Below, piece after piece: positions 53,011-60,380 of a stretch of DNA of 64,000 nt (within the stretch, counting starts at the first letter, position 1; each line of letters starts with the position of its first letter). The DNA comes from RYN-230 sp963717125 (GTDB taxonomy: Bacteria > Actinomycetota > Actinomycetes > Streptosporangiales > Streptosporangiaceae): contig CAVQVG010000020.1 of NCBI GenBank assembly GCA_963717125.1, positions 1 through 64,000 of the forward strand. Reading direction: 5' to 3'. The notes under the pieces are model-generated. The model made no database searches. It was not told the DNA's origin and was given only the letters and a program-made list of their open reading frames with translations. A program made the position numbers and the translations under genes.

Positions 53011-54285
53011 TCAGCCGAGCTCGGACCGCACGGTGCGCAGACGGCCCTGCAGGAGGCGCTGTTCGACTTCGCTGGGCGCCAGGGTCACCGCGGCGTGGAG
53101 TTCTCCGGCCGCGTCGCTCGTGCGGCCGAGCCGGCGCAGGTTGTCCGCCAGGGCAGCGTGCCACAGATGGGAGTACTCCAGGCCGGCGATGGTCTTCAGG
53201 GCAGCCAGCCCCGCCTCGGGGCCGTCGCGCTCGGTAACCGCGACGGCCCGGTTGAGCGCCACCACCGGGCTGGCCGTGATCGACCCGAGCAGGTCGTAGA
53301 GGCCGACGATCCGGTCCCAGTCCGTCTCCTGCCAGCTGGGAGCGGTCGAGTGGGCCGCGGCGAGGTGAGCCTGGATCTGATAGGGCCCGGCGACCCCGCC
53401 GGACCGGGCCACCGCCTCGGACAGCCACGCCGAGCCCTCGGCGATCGCGGCCCGGTTCCAGCGGGTGCGGTCCTGGTCGGCCAGCGTCACCGGGTTACCG
53501 TCGGCGTCGGTGCGGGCGGGGGTGCGGGCCGAGGTCAGCAGCAGCAAGGCGAGCAGGGAGAGCGCCTCGGGCTCGTCGGGCATCAGGCTGGCCAGCAAGC
53601 GGGCCAGCCGGATCGCCTCGGCCTCGAGGTCAACCCGGGCCACCGCGTCCCCGCCGGTCGGGGCGTGGGCCTCGGTGGCGATCAGGTACACCACCGCCAG
53701 CACCGCGGCCAGCCGGCCGGGAAGCTCGGTGTCGGAGGGGATCGCGTAGGGGATGCGGGCCGTGGCGATCTTGGCGCGGGCCCGCACCAGGCGCTTGGCC
53801 ATGGTGGCCTCAGGCACCAGGAAGGCGCGGGCGATGGCCGGCACCTCGAGCCGGGCCAGCGTGCGCAGCGAGAGGGCCACCTGGGCCTCACGGCTCAGCG
53901 CCGGGTGGCAGCAGGTGAAGATCAGGCGGAGCATGTCGTCGCGCAGAGACGTCTCTGGCTCCATCGCCTCGATCGCCTCCTCGATCTGGTCCGGTGCGGC
54001 CCCGGTTCCCCACCGGAACGCGGCGGTCTCCTTAGCGGCCCGGGCTGACTCGCGGCGCAGCAGGTCAAGCGCCTTGCGGCGGGCGACCACCGCCAGCCAG
54101 GCCCGCGGGTTGTCAGGGATCCCCGTTCTGGGCCAGGCATCAAGGGCGGTGATCGTGGCCTCGGAGAGCGCGTCCTCGGCGACGGCCAGGTCGCCGATGG
54201 TCCTGGCCAGCGTGGCCAGCACCCTGGGACCTTCGCCCTTCAGCACCTCGGCCAGCGTGCCGGCGGCGTCCATGCCAGGGCGCAC
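53011..54285 (-). CDS. RNA polymerase sigma factor, DUF6596 type
   Basis: A 424-residue ECF-like sigma factor and full version of the remnant at 37152. Region 2: RTIGDLAVAEDALSEATITA, NPRAWLAVVARRKALDLLRR. Region 4: LSREAQVALSLRTLARLEVP then AIARAFLVPEATMAKRLVRA. The C-terminal half carries VYLIATEAHAPTGGDAVARV and SPVVALNRAVAVTERDGPEA, TPR-like. GTG 54285 touches the stop of YCII; ATG 54273 is another possibility. With YCII and SnoaL genes upstream it forms an operon within the mobile segment. Confidence 0.93.
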   Translation of the reverse strand: MRPGMDAAGTLAEVLKGEGPRVLATLARTIGDLAVAEDALSEATITALDAWPRTGIPDNPRAWLAVVARRKALDLLRRESARAAKETAAFRWGTGAAPDQIEEAIEAMEPETSLRDDMLRLIFTCCHPALSREAQVALSLRTLARLEVPAIARAFLVPEATMAKRLVRARAKIATARIPYAIPSDTELPGRLAAVLAVVYLIATEAHAPTGGDAVARVDLEAEAIRLARLLASLMPDEPEALSLLALLLLTSARTPARTDADGNPVTLADQDRTRWNRAAIAEGSAWLSEAVARSGGVAGPYQIQAHLAAAHSTAPSWQETDWDRIVGLYDLLGSITASPVVALNRAVAVTERDGPEAGLAALKTIAGLEYSHLWHAALADNLRRLGRTSDAAGELHAAVTLAPSEVEQRLLQGRLRTVRSELG

Positions 54286-54645
54286 CTAGCCGTGGGCCGG
54301 CGCTACCGGGCGAAGCTCGATCTTCCCCCGCCAGGCAGCCGGGATCTGCGCCGCCCACGCGATGGCCTCGTCCAGGTCGGCCGCCTCCAGCAGGAAGTAC
54401 CCGGCCAAGACCTCCTTCGCCTCGGCATAAGGGCCGTCGGTCACCAGGACGTCGCCGCCCTTGCCGCTCGAGACGGTGATGGTCGTCGACATGGTCACCG
54501 GGTGCAGGGCTTCGCCGCCGCGCATGACCCCGGCCTCGGTGGCCCGCCGGGCGAACTCCGTGTACTCGGGGGAGGACTCCGGATCCGGCACGTCCTCCCA
54601 GGACTGGTCCCGGTCGTAGTAGCACAAGGCCACATACAGCGCCAT
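54286..54645 (-). CDS. YCII-related (DGPF) protein, copy B
   Basis: A 119-residue YCII-family protein, close paralogue of the one at 36792: MALYVALCYYDRDQSW, FARRATEAGVMRGGEALHP, VTDGPYAEAKEVLAGYFLLE and AWAAQIPAAWRGKIELRPVA. It keeps the canonical DGPY where copy A has NGPY. ATG 54645 follows GGAAGGGGC; TTG 54651 is also in frame. It lies directly before the sigma factor with no gap. Confidence 0.92.
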   Translation of the reverse strand: MALYVALCYYDRDQSWEDVPDPESSPEYTEFARRATEAGVMRGGEALHPVTMSTTITVSSGKGGDVLVTDGPYAEAKEVLAGYFLLEAADLDEAIAWAAQIPAAWRGKIELRPVAPAHG

Positions 54646-54799
54646 CGTCAAGGCCCCTTCCGTTCAGCCGACCAGGTCTACACCGTTTTACTCTGGCGAT
54701 CACGACCGTGCCAATGCTGTTGCGGACCCCCAACTGTTCAGATCCGGGTGCGGGGCGCCTCCCTGGCAGGAAGGCGCCCCGCACCCGGAAGATGACACC

Positions 54800-55213
54800 C
54801 TAGCTGGCGGGGCTGTTGTGGTAAGAGGCGATGCGCCAGCCGCCGTCGCGCCTGACCAGCACCCAGGTCGCGCGCACCAGGCGCTCGCTCGCGACAGCGT
54901 CCTGCCCGGGGAAGATGATCCCGTCCTCGCTGACCACGATGGCCGTGTCGCCGGTAAGAAAGCGGACGTCCACCGGGTGGGCGGCCACCCGCGACCCGTT
55001 GAGCGGGCCCGCGAACGCCGCGGCTATATTCGTGCGGATCTCCTCGCGGTCCTTCTCGTAGACGCCGGGCTGGATCACGCTGGCGTCGTCGGTGTAGTCG
55101 GCCACGAACGCCTCGGCGTCGCCGGCTTCCCACGCCTGGTACACGCGCGCGAGCACGTCGAGAACGGCCTGCCGGCCGGCGTCGGACCCTGCCGTGGTGG
55201 TCTTGCTGGTCAT
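54800..55213 (-). CDS. SnoaL-like (SgcJ/EcaC family) protein, copy B
   Basis: A 137-residue paralogue of the protein at 36224, differing at scattered positions (for example VYEKDREEIRTNIAAAFAGP against VYKKDREEIRTTMAAGFAGP). Same fold landmarks: VADYTDDASVIQPGV, VVSEDGIIFPGQDAVASERL and WRIASYHNSPAS. ATG 55213 follows GAGGAG. It heads the SnoaL-YCII-sigma operon of the inserted segment, 154 bp before YCII. Confidence 0.92.
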   Translation of the reverse strand: MTSKTTTAGSDAGRQAVLDVLARVYQAWEAGDAEAFVADYTDDASVIQPGVYEKDREEIRTNIAAAFAGPLNGSRVAAHPVDVRFLTGDTAIVVSEDGIIFPGQDAVASERLVRATWVLVRRDGGWRIASYHNSPAS

Positions 55214-55469
55214 CGGTCTCCTCGTTTCTCTCCGCGTGGTGGCGAGCGCCACCCGGGGGAAGGACGGACGGGCCCGCCCGGAGAGGACACCCCCGCGGCG
55301 CGAAGCCGGAAAAATTTGAACTGCTATTACCGCGCCGAGGCTTGATCCGGCACCAGCCGGGGCCGGTCTCGCGGACGACGGCGAGGGCGTGGAGGCCGAG
55401 GCTCGCCGCCCTGGCTGGGTCGGGCTGGGGCGGGTGCGGGAGGCGAGCGCCGAGGGATCGCGGTGGTTG

Positions 55470-55883
55470 CAAGGAGCTGTCGGCAGGTCGGCTGGTAAGG
55501 CGGGGCCTTACCAGCTTCAGGCTCGTCTGGCCTCGGCCCACTCCACCGCTACGAGCTGGGCCGACACGGACTGGGACCGGATCATCGAACTCTACGACCT
55601 GCTCGGGGCGGTCGCAGCCAACCCGGTCGTAGCGCTCAACCGGGCCGTTGCGATCACTGAGCGCGATGGCCCGCAGCACGGGCTGGCCGCGCTGGAGGCA
55701 ATCGTCGGTATGGAGCGGTCCCATCTCTGGCATGCCGCTCTGGCCGACAACCTGCGACGGCTTGGCCGGACGGCAGAGGCTGCCGGGGAGCTGGAAATCG
55801 CCACCTCGTTGGCGCCTACCGAGGGCGAAGGTCGGCTGCTTCTGTCCCGTCTCCTCGACAACGTGAGGCCCGAGCCCGCTTGA
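55470..55883 (+). pseudogene. C-terminal fragment of another DUF6596 sigma factor
   Basis: From about 55490 the frame reads GPYQLQARLASAHSTATSWA, DWDRIIELYDLLGAVAANPV, VALNRAVAITERDGPQHGLA and LWHAALADNLRRLGRTAEAA, matching the last 130 residues of the sigma factor at 53011 but clearly diverged. Regions 2 and 4 are missing, and the upstream open frame (GTG 55389) has no sigma homology. It is a 5'-truncated remnant, opposite in strand to the intact gene. Confidence 0.85.
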
Positions 55884-55983
55884 CAGATTCCACGGCTGCG
55901 GGTGTCCTCCAGTGGCTTCGCCGTTCGTCCTCTCACCAAACGCGGATCCCGATCTCGGAGATCACATTAGAGAGGAGAAGCAG

Positions 55984-56400
55984 ATGACTGGCAGCAACGC
56001 CGAACAGGCGATCTCGCAGGAGAAGTACGTGTCCGTGGCCACCTTCCGCAAGACCGGGGTGGCGGTCGCAACGGCGACCTGGATCGTCCCGGTCAACGGC
56101 GGCCGGGTCGGCCTCTTGACCTCCTCGGCCTCCGGAAAGATCAAGCGGCTACGGAACAACCCGAGGTTGACACTGCAGCCGAGCGACGTCCAAGGCCGGG
56201 TCAAAGCCGGCACCACGCCGGTGACCGGCACCGTTGAGCTGGTGACCTGCGGTGCGGACTTCGAGGCGATCACGTCCACGGTGAAGGCCAAGTACGGCCT
56301 GATGGTGCCCATCATGCGGCTAGTGGACAGTGTGCGACACCTGGGCAAGGGCCCCTTTCCCTATGCGGACACCGGCGTGGTAATCACGCTCCAGGGCTGA
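55984..56400 (+). CDS. PPOX-class F420-dependent oxidoreductase
   Basis: A 138-residue split-barrel flavin-type protein. EKYVSVATFRKTGVAVATAT, WIVPVNGGRVGLLTSSASGK, IKRLRNNPRLTLQPSDVQGR and ELVTCGADFEAI, KAKYGLMVPIMR match actinobacterial F420-binding PPOX enzymes, where the SSASGK and RLRNNPR stretches bind the cofactor. Substrate unknown. ATG 55984 follows GAGAGGAGAAG. It is the last recognisable cargo gene of the inserted segment, on the opposite strand to the SnoaL-YCII-sigma operon. Confidence 0.9.
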   Translation: MTGSNAEQAISQEKYVSVATFRKTGVAVATATWIVPVNGGRVGLLTSSASGKIKRLRNNPRLTLQPSDVQGRVKAGTTPVTGTVELVTCGADFEAITSTVKAKYGLMVPIMRLVDSVRHLGKGPFPYADTGVVITLQG

Positions 56401-56455
56401 TTCCCGCGGCGACCGTCGCAGGCATCAGCGGTCGGCACCTGGCACGGCCCGCGGG

Positions 56456-56575
56456 TCAGGGAGTCGCGGGCGGGTTGCCCAGCTCGTCCCCGGTCGGGGA
56501 AGATAGCCATACTGGCTCGGCCTCCCACGTGGACCGCGACTCCCGCATGAACCACGCCAGGTCACCGACTGGCAT
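56456..56575 (-). CDS. Possible 39-residue small protein
   Basis: ATG 56575 reads MPVGDLAWFMRESRSTWEAE and then EPVWLSSPTGDELGNPPATP, a length and composition seen in many short actinomycete hypothetical proteins. The ribosome site is weak (AAGGGTCC). No homologue is known to me. It lies between the PPOX gene and the right junction of the element. Confidence 0.35.
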   Translation of the reverse strand: MPVGDLAWFMRESRSTWEAEPVWLSSPTGDELGNPPATP

Positions 56576-56633
56576 ACCAGGACCCTTTAAGCCGCGACTC
56601 AGATGATCCGGCCGCCCCGGCGACCACTCGACG

Positions 56634-57233
56634 TCACGGGCATGTCATCGACGTAAAACACCAGTTCAGAGGCATCAAAGGTGCAGAGCAGTCGGAAAAC
56701 TGACCCGCGAGCGAGACCCAGCTGATCGGCTGCCCGCCCGCCTGGATGACGCGGTCAAGGCCGGCGCGGTGCGCCTCGGGCGACGTGCCGCCGATCGCGT
56801 TGACGACGGGGTAGACCTCGTATCCTTCGCGCAGCGCGTCGAGCGCGGTGAAGGCCATGCAGATTTCGGTCCACAGGGCGCAGAGGATGAGCTTGCGGCG
56901 GCCGCTGGCGCGGACGGCCGCAAGGAATTCGATGTCCTCCCAGGAGTTGGTCGTGGTCCGGTCGAGCGGCTTGTCGTCTGCCAGCAGGCCGGCGAGTTCG
57001 GGCAGCGTTGGCCGTCCCCGGCCGGAGGCGACGTTGATGGTCGAGTGCACGACCGGGACCCCGAAGGTCTTGATGGTCCTGACCGTCGAGATGGCGTTCT
57101 CGACCAGGAGGTCACGGTCCATCGAGTGGACCCCGGCCAGCTGTGATGGCTGGTAATCGATGAGCAGAAGCGCTGCGTTCTGCGGAGTGAGGAGATGGTC
57201 GGCGACCGGGTCGCGCATCGGGGCGCTGGTCAT
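56634..57233 (-). pseudogene. Isochorismatase-family (YcaC-like) hydrolase cut by insertion
   Basis: Cysteine hydrolase of the isochorismatase superfamily. Asp26 in LLLIDYQ, Arg92 in DRTTTNSW (where Lys/Arg sits) and Cys125 in ALWTEICM are the active-site positions, and AIGGTSPEAHRAGLDRVIQA, GGQPISWVSLAG is the family C-terminal region. After Gln178 homology stops and 21 unrelated residues run to a stop at 56634. The proper end (LQRDWARQDTVQ...) lies at 47096-47179. The shortened product might still fold but lacks the helix that normally closes the domain. ATG 57233. Confidence 0.85.
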
Positions 57234-57288
57234 TGGAGCACCTTCCCGTAGCAGGGGTTCGGGTGCGCCCGAAGCTAGTCACCAGCAC

Positions 57289-57305
57289 GGTGAGAGGTTC
57301 TCACC
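57289..57305. promoter_or_regulatory. Palindrome between isochorismatase and SDR genes
   Basis: GGTGAGA-GGT-TCTCACC is a perfect 7-bp inverted repeat with a 3-base spacer, 56 bp upstream of the isochorismatase start and in the shared upstream region of the SDR gene. CTCTCACCTG recurs in the two leader repeats nearby, so a regulator may bind here. No matching regulator gene is adjacent. Confidence 0.5.
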
Positions 57306-57349
57306 TGATTCTGGTGATTTACGATGCCGGCGGCGAGAAGATCGCCCCG

Positions 57350-57415
57350 ATCACCATGATCCGGTGATGACCTCTCACCTGCCCGACGGCCAGCCTGGAT
57401 TTGTTGCGAAGGCCT
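57350..57415 (+). repeat. Leader repeat 1 (before SDR gene)
   Basis: ATCACCATGATCCGGTGATG then TCTCACCTGCC, about 66 bp, recurs at 58145-58210 with high similarity. It starts with an inverted repeat ATCACC-N7-GGTGAT. It also contains a short open frame MTSHLPDGQPGFVAKAW ending 18 bp before the SDR start. Confidence 0.7.
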
Positions 57416-57436
57416 GGTAAGGACGGGAGGCGTCAA

Positions 57437-58117
57437 ATGACCAGCAAGGTGGCTATCGTGGCCGGTGCGGGCGGTCCGCTTGGTCGCGCGGTGATGGTGG
57501 CCCTCGCCGCGGCCGGCCGCACGGTGGTGGGGGTCGACCGGAACGAGGGTGGGTTGCGTGAACTCCCCGGCGATGTCCGCCGGGAGGTGGCCGACACCAC
57601 CGACCCCGCCGTGGCGGGACAGCTCATCGACCGGATCGCCGGCGAGGTTGGGCCTCCTGGCGTGCTGGTGAACACCCTCGGTGCGTTCCGTCTGGGAGAC
57701 GCGGTCAGCACCACTCCCGAGACCCTGCGGCTCATGCTCGATGTCAACCTGGGACCCGCGCTGTGGCTGAGCCAGGCGGTCGCGCCGCACATGCAGCGCG
57801 AGGGCTCAGGCGCCATCGTCCACGTGGCCGCCCGCCAGGGGATTGAGCCGGCTGGCGGCATGGCGGCCTACAGCGTGAGCAAGGCCGCTCTTGTCCAGCT
57901 GACGCGCGATCTCGACATCGAGTTGCGCCCGCACGGGATCCGGGTGAACGCGGTCGCGCCGCAACTGCTCGACACCCCCACCACCCGGGCCGCGTTCCCG
58001 CCGGACGTCATCGCGCACGCGGTCACCCCGGAGGCGATCGCCGACGTGATCGCCTTCCTGGTCAGCGACGCCGCCGCGCCGGTGAGCGGGGCGATCCTGC
58101 CCGCCTACGGCGCTTAA
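57437..58117 (+). CDS. SDR-family oxidoreductase
   Basis: A 226-residue short-chain dehydrogenase. VAIVAGAGGPLGRAVMVALA (about 5-24) is the Rossmann NAD(P) motif, VDRNEGG follows strand 2 with Asp suggesting NAD preference, VNTLGAF replaces NNAG, and the catalytic YSVSKAA has Tyr and Lys at about 149 and 153 with VAARQG just before, where the usual catalytic Ser is Ala/Arg. GIRVNAVAPQLLDTPTTRA is the PG-motif region. ATG 57437 follows GGGAGG. Substrate unknown. Confidence 0.92.
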   Translation: MTSKVAIVAGAGGPLGRAVMVALAAAGRTVVGVDRNEGGLRELPGDVRREVADTTDPAVAGQLIDRIAGEVGPPGVLVNTLGAFRLGDAVSTTPETLRLMLDVNLGPALWLSQAVAPHMQREGSGAIVHVAARQGIEPAGGMAAYSVSKAALVQLTRDLDIELRPHGIRVNAVAPQLLDTPTTRAAFPPDVIAHAVTPEAIADVIAFLVSDAAAPVSGAILPAYGA

Positions 58118-58144
58118 CGAGGCTCACCTTCGTCGCCGGTGCGA

Positions 58145-58210
58145 ATCACCATGATCCGGTGATGCTCTCTCACCTGCCTCGCCGCGAGCCTGGGGCAGTC
58201 GCGAAGTTCT
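58145..58210 (+). repeat. Leader repeat 2 (before MBL gene)
   Basis: Second copy of the repeat at 57350-57415. The 20-mer ATCACCATGATCCGGTGATG is identical, later bases differ at scattered positions. Its short frame reads MLSHLPRREPGAVAKFC, alike to MTSHLPDGQPGFVAKAW of copy 1 at the peptide level. Confidence 0.7.
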
Positions 58211-58254
58211 GCACGGCCAGCAGGGGACGTGCCCGAAATCCCAGGGGAGATACC

Positions 58255-59232
58255 GTGACATCACCAGCCTCCGGCACCAGCGGCGCCGCAGACTACGCGC
58301 CCATCCCTCGGTCAGCACTCGGCCCAGCCCTCAACGATCAGGGGTACTACGTCGGACGGGTCGAGCGGAACCTCTACTACGTCACCGACGGCGTCTACCA
58401 GTCGGCGTTCCTGACCACCCCGGACGGCGTGGTGCTGTTCGACGCGCCGCCCTCCATCGGCGGCAACCTGCGGCGGGCGGTGGACGAGATCGCCGCCGCC
58501 AACGGCGTGCCCAATCGAGTGAGCCACCTGGTCTACTCGCATCACCACGCCGACCACGGCGGCGCGTCCTCCCTGTTCGGCGGGGACGTGGTCCGCGTCG
58601 GGCACGAGGAGACCCGGCGGCTGCTGCTGCGCGACGGCGACCCGGCCCGCCCAGTGCCGGAGATCACCTTCGCCGACCGGTACACCCTCGAGGTCGGGGG
58701 TGAGCGCGCCGAGCTGGCCTGGCACGGGCCCAACCACTCGCCGGACAACATCTACATCCACTTCCCTGACCACGACGCCCTGATGTTCATCGACGTCGTC
58801 AACGCCGGGTGGGTGCCCATCTACAATGTCAACCTGTCCGAGGACGTCATCGGGTACATGGGCGCCCCGGCCATCGCGCTGTCCTACCCGTGGACGCACT
58901 TCATCTGCGGGCACCTCGGCCGGCTCGCCACCCGCGATGACGTCGCGGTGCACCAGGCCTACATCGCCGACATCGAAGCCAGCGCGAGGGAGACGCTGGC
59001 CGCGGTCGACCCGATCCCCTTCTACGTGGCGGCCGGTGAGAACTTCTGGGCCGGGGTCAAAGCCCACCTCGACACCGTCACCGAACGCGCCGCGGCGCCC
59101 ATCATCGCCAAGTACACCGGCGTGCTCGCCGCCGCCGACATCGAGATCTTCACCAGAACCACCACGTTCCAGATCATGCAGTCGCTGCGCCTCGACCGCG
59201 GGGTCACCGTCAGCAGTTACGTTCACCCCTGA
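58255..59232 (+). CDS. MBL-fold metallo-hydrolase
   Basis: A 325-residue metallo-beta-lactamase-fold protein. VYSHHHADHGGASSLFGGD (about 98-116) is the HxHxDH zinc motif, GPNHSPDNIYIHFPDHDALM (about 158-177) supplies the next His, and HFICGHLGRLATRDDV the last His. A C-terminal helical part follows (ETLAAVDPIPFYVAAGENFW). Substrate unknown; members hydrolyse lactones, thioesters or ring compounds. GTG 58255 follows GGGGAGA; the upstream open frame belongs to the leader repeat. Ends before a strong hairpin. Confidence 0.92.
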   Translation: MTSPASGTSGAADYAPIPRSALGPALNDQGYYVGRVERNLYYVTDGVYQSAFLTTPDGVVLFDAPPSIGGNLRRAVDEIAAANGVPNRVSHLVYSHHHADHGGASSLFGGDVVRVGHEETRRLLLRDGDPARPVPEITFADRYTLEVGGERAELAWHGPNHSPDNIYIHFPDHDALMFIDVVNAGWVPIYNVNLSEDVIGYMGAPAIALSYPWTHFICGHLGRLATRDDVAVHQAYIADIEASARETLAAVDPIPFYVAAGENFWAGVKAHLDTVTERAAAPIIAKYTGVLAAADIEIFTRTTTFQIMQSLRLDRGVTVSSYVHP

Positions 59233-59239
59233 CCACAGC

Positions 59240-59271
59240 GCACCGGGGCCGGTGGGCGCCGGCCCGGGTGC
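59240..59271 (+). terminator. Hairpin terminator after MBL gene
   Basis: GCACCGGGGCCGG (59240-59252) pairs with CCGGCCCGGGTGC (59259-59271) at 12 of 13 positions around a 6-base loop, starting 8 bp after the MBL stop. No T-run follows. Confidence 0.7.
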
Positions 59272-59292
59272 GGGATCGCGTTAAAGCCGGGT

Positions 59293-59560
59293 TCAGCCGA
59301 GCTGGCCGACCCGGCGGATGGTCTCCTCGACCGGGCGGCCGTCGGCGATCTCGATGTCGTCGATGACGGCGCCGTCCCGGAGCCTGATCAGCCGGTCGCA
59401 GCGGGCGGCGATCTGCGGGTCATGGGTGGCGATGATGACCGTCATCGGGGTCTCCCGGCGGAGCTCGGCCAGCAGGTCCAGGATCCCGGTGGCGGTGCGG
59501 GAGTCCAGGTTGCCGGTCGGCTCGTCGGCGAGTAGCTGGATGGCATCGGCCGGCCCGGAA
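59293..59560 (-). pseudogene. C-terminal remnant of ABC transporter ATPase
   Basis: Only the last third of a LolD-type ATPase: LLADEPTGNLDSRTATGILD (Walker B and D-loop), MTVIIATHDPQIAARCDRLI (H-loop) and LRDGAVIDDIEIADGRPVEE to the stop at 59293. Walker A, Q-loop and signature are gone; upstream of 59560 there is no match. No permease gene is next to it. It lies 190 bp from a divergent PadR regulator, the usual partner of such transporters. Confidence 0.85.
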
Positions 59561-59658
59561 CCGGAGCTGCGACCAGGCGAGTCTGCGCACTGCTGGCACC
59601 CTCCGACGGCCGTTTCCCAGTCGCGTGACGCGGGCCGGGCACGTCACTACCCTGGTCT

Positions 59659-59698
59659 TTACCTAGCGGCAATGCAAGAGTGTTACCTAGTGGCAATG
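59659..59698 (+). promoter_or_regulatory. Two 16-bp direct repeats upstream of PadR gene
   Basis: TTACCTAGCGGCAATG (59659-59674) and TTACCTAGTGGCAATG (59683-59698) differ by one base and are 24 bp apart. They end 49 bp before the PadR ATG and are AT-richer than the surroundings, so they likely hold promoter and operator of the self-regulated gene. Confidence 0.65.
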
Positions 59699-59747
59699 TA
59701 AGGTGACGCCGCATCGTTACGCCACCGCGGGGGAAAGGAACGGTGCC

Positions 59748-60380
59748 ATGCCTCTGCACCACGCCGTGCTGGCTCTTCTCGAGGGCAAGCCCGCACACGG
59801 TTATGAACTGAAGGGCAGCTTCGAGCAGGCGGTCGGCGACCAGTGGGGCGGGCTGAACATCGGCCACCTCTATCAGATCCTCGACCGGCTGGCCCGCGAT
59901 GGCCTGGTCGCCTCCGAGCGCCAGCCACAGCCGGTCAAGCCGGACCGGCTGGTCTACGAGATCACGCCGGACGGCCGGGAGGAGCTCGGCCGCTGGCTGA
60001 CCGAGCCGAGCCCGCGCAGCCGCGGTTACCGGGACGATTTCTTCCTCAAGGTGATGGCGGCCGCCCAGGCCGGCAACCCGGCCATGCTGGCCACCGTGCT
60101 GCGGCGGCAGCGCGCGCACCTGCTGGCCGAACTGCGCAGCCTCGCCGAGGCCAAGGCGGCCGCGCCATCACCTGTCGTCGGGCTGCTGGTCACCGCGGCC
60201 GAACTGCACGCCCGCGCTGACCTGGGCGTTGTCAACGCGGCCGAGCACGCCCTCACCGAGGACGCGCTCGCCGCGCTGTCCGCCGGTCAGCGCAGCGGGA
60301 TCGGGCTGCCCGGCACCGGGACCAGTGGCGCGCCGGTCACCGGCCAGCCGGACGACGTCCAGACCAGCGGGCGCACCTGA
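59748..60380 (+). CDS. PadR-family transcriptional regulator
   Basis: A 210-residue winged-helix regulator. HAVLALLEGKPAHGYELKGS, GGLNIGHLYQILDRLARDGL (recognition helix) and PDRLVYEITPDGREELGRWL (wing and helix 4) are typical, followed by a Vir_act_alpha_C-like dimerisation helix (about 95-180). ATG 59748 follows AAAGGA; a GTG at 59703 is in frame. Its 3' end overlaps the convergent GH43 gene by 94 bp. Its presumed target transporter is only a fragment. Confidence 0.92.
   Translation: MPLHHAVLALLEGKPAHGYELKGSFEQAVGDQWGGLNIGHLYQILDRLARDGLVASERQPQPVKPDRLVYEITPDGREELGRWLTEPSPRSRGYRDDFFLKVMAAAQAGNPAMLATVLRRQRAHLLAELRSLAEAKAAAPSPVVGLLVTAAELHARADLGVVNAAEHALTEDALAALSAGQRSGIGLPGTGTSGAPVTGQPDDVQTSGRT

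Larger units (their letters stand above)
53270..55316 (-). repeat. Segmental duplication copy B
   Basis: Inverted near-copy of 36124-37338, with the sigma gene complete. The shared part includes about 95 bp of non-coding leader before the SnoaL gene (GGAGAGAAACGAGGAGACCG just before its ATG is identical in both), which rules out simple protein-level convergence. Copy B is inside the inserted segment. Confidence 0.88.
47180..56702. mobile_element. 9.5-kb insertion with Tn554-like TnpA/TnpB/TnpC and cargo
   Basis: The limits come from the split isochorismatase gene: homology stops at 56702/56700 (codon 178) and resumes at 47179 (codon 179). Just inside both ends lies TTTTCCGA as an inverted pair (47186-47193 and 56692-56699 region). 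The left half encodes two tyrosine recombinases and a small coiled-coil protein in overlapping order, as in Tn554-type transposons. The right half holds a hydrolase remnant and SRPBCC, sigma, YCII, SnoaL, PPOX genes. Whether all of it moved in one event is not certain. Confidence 0.75.
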
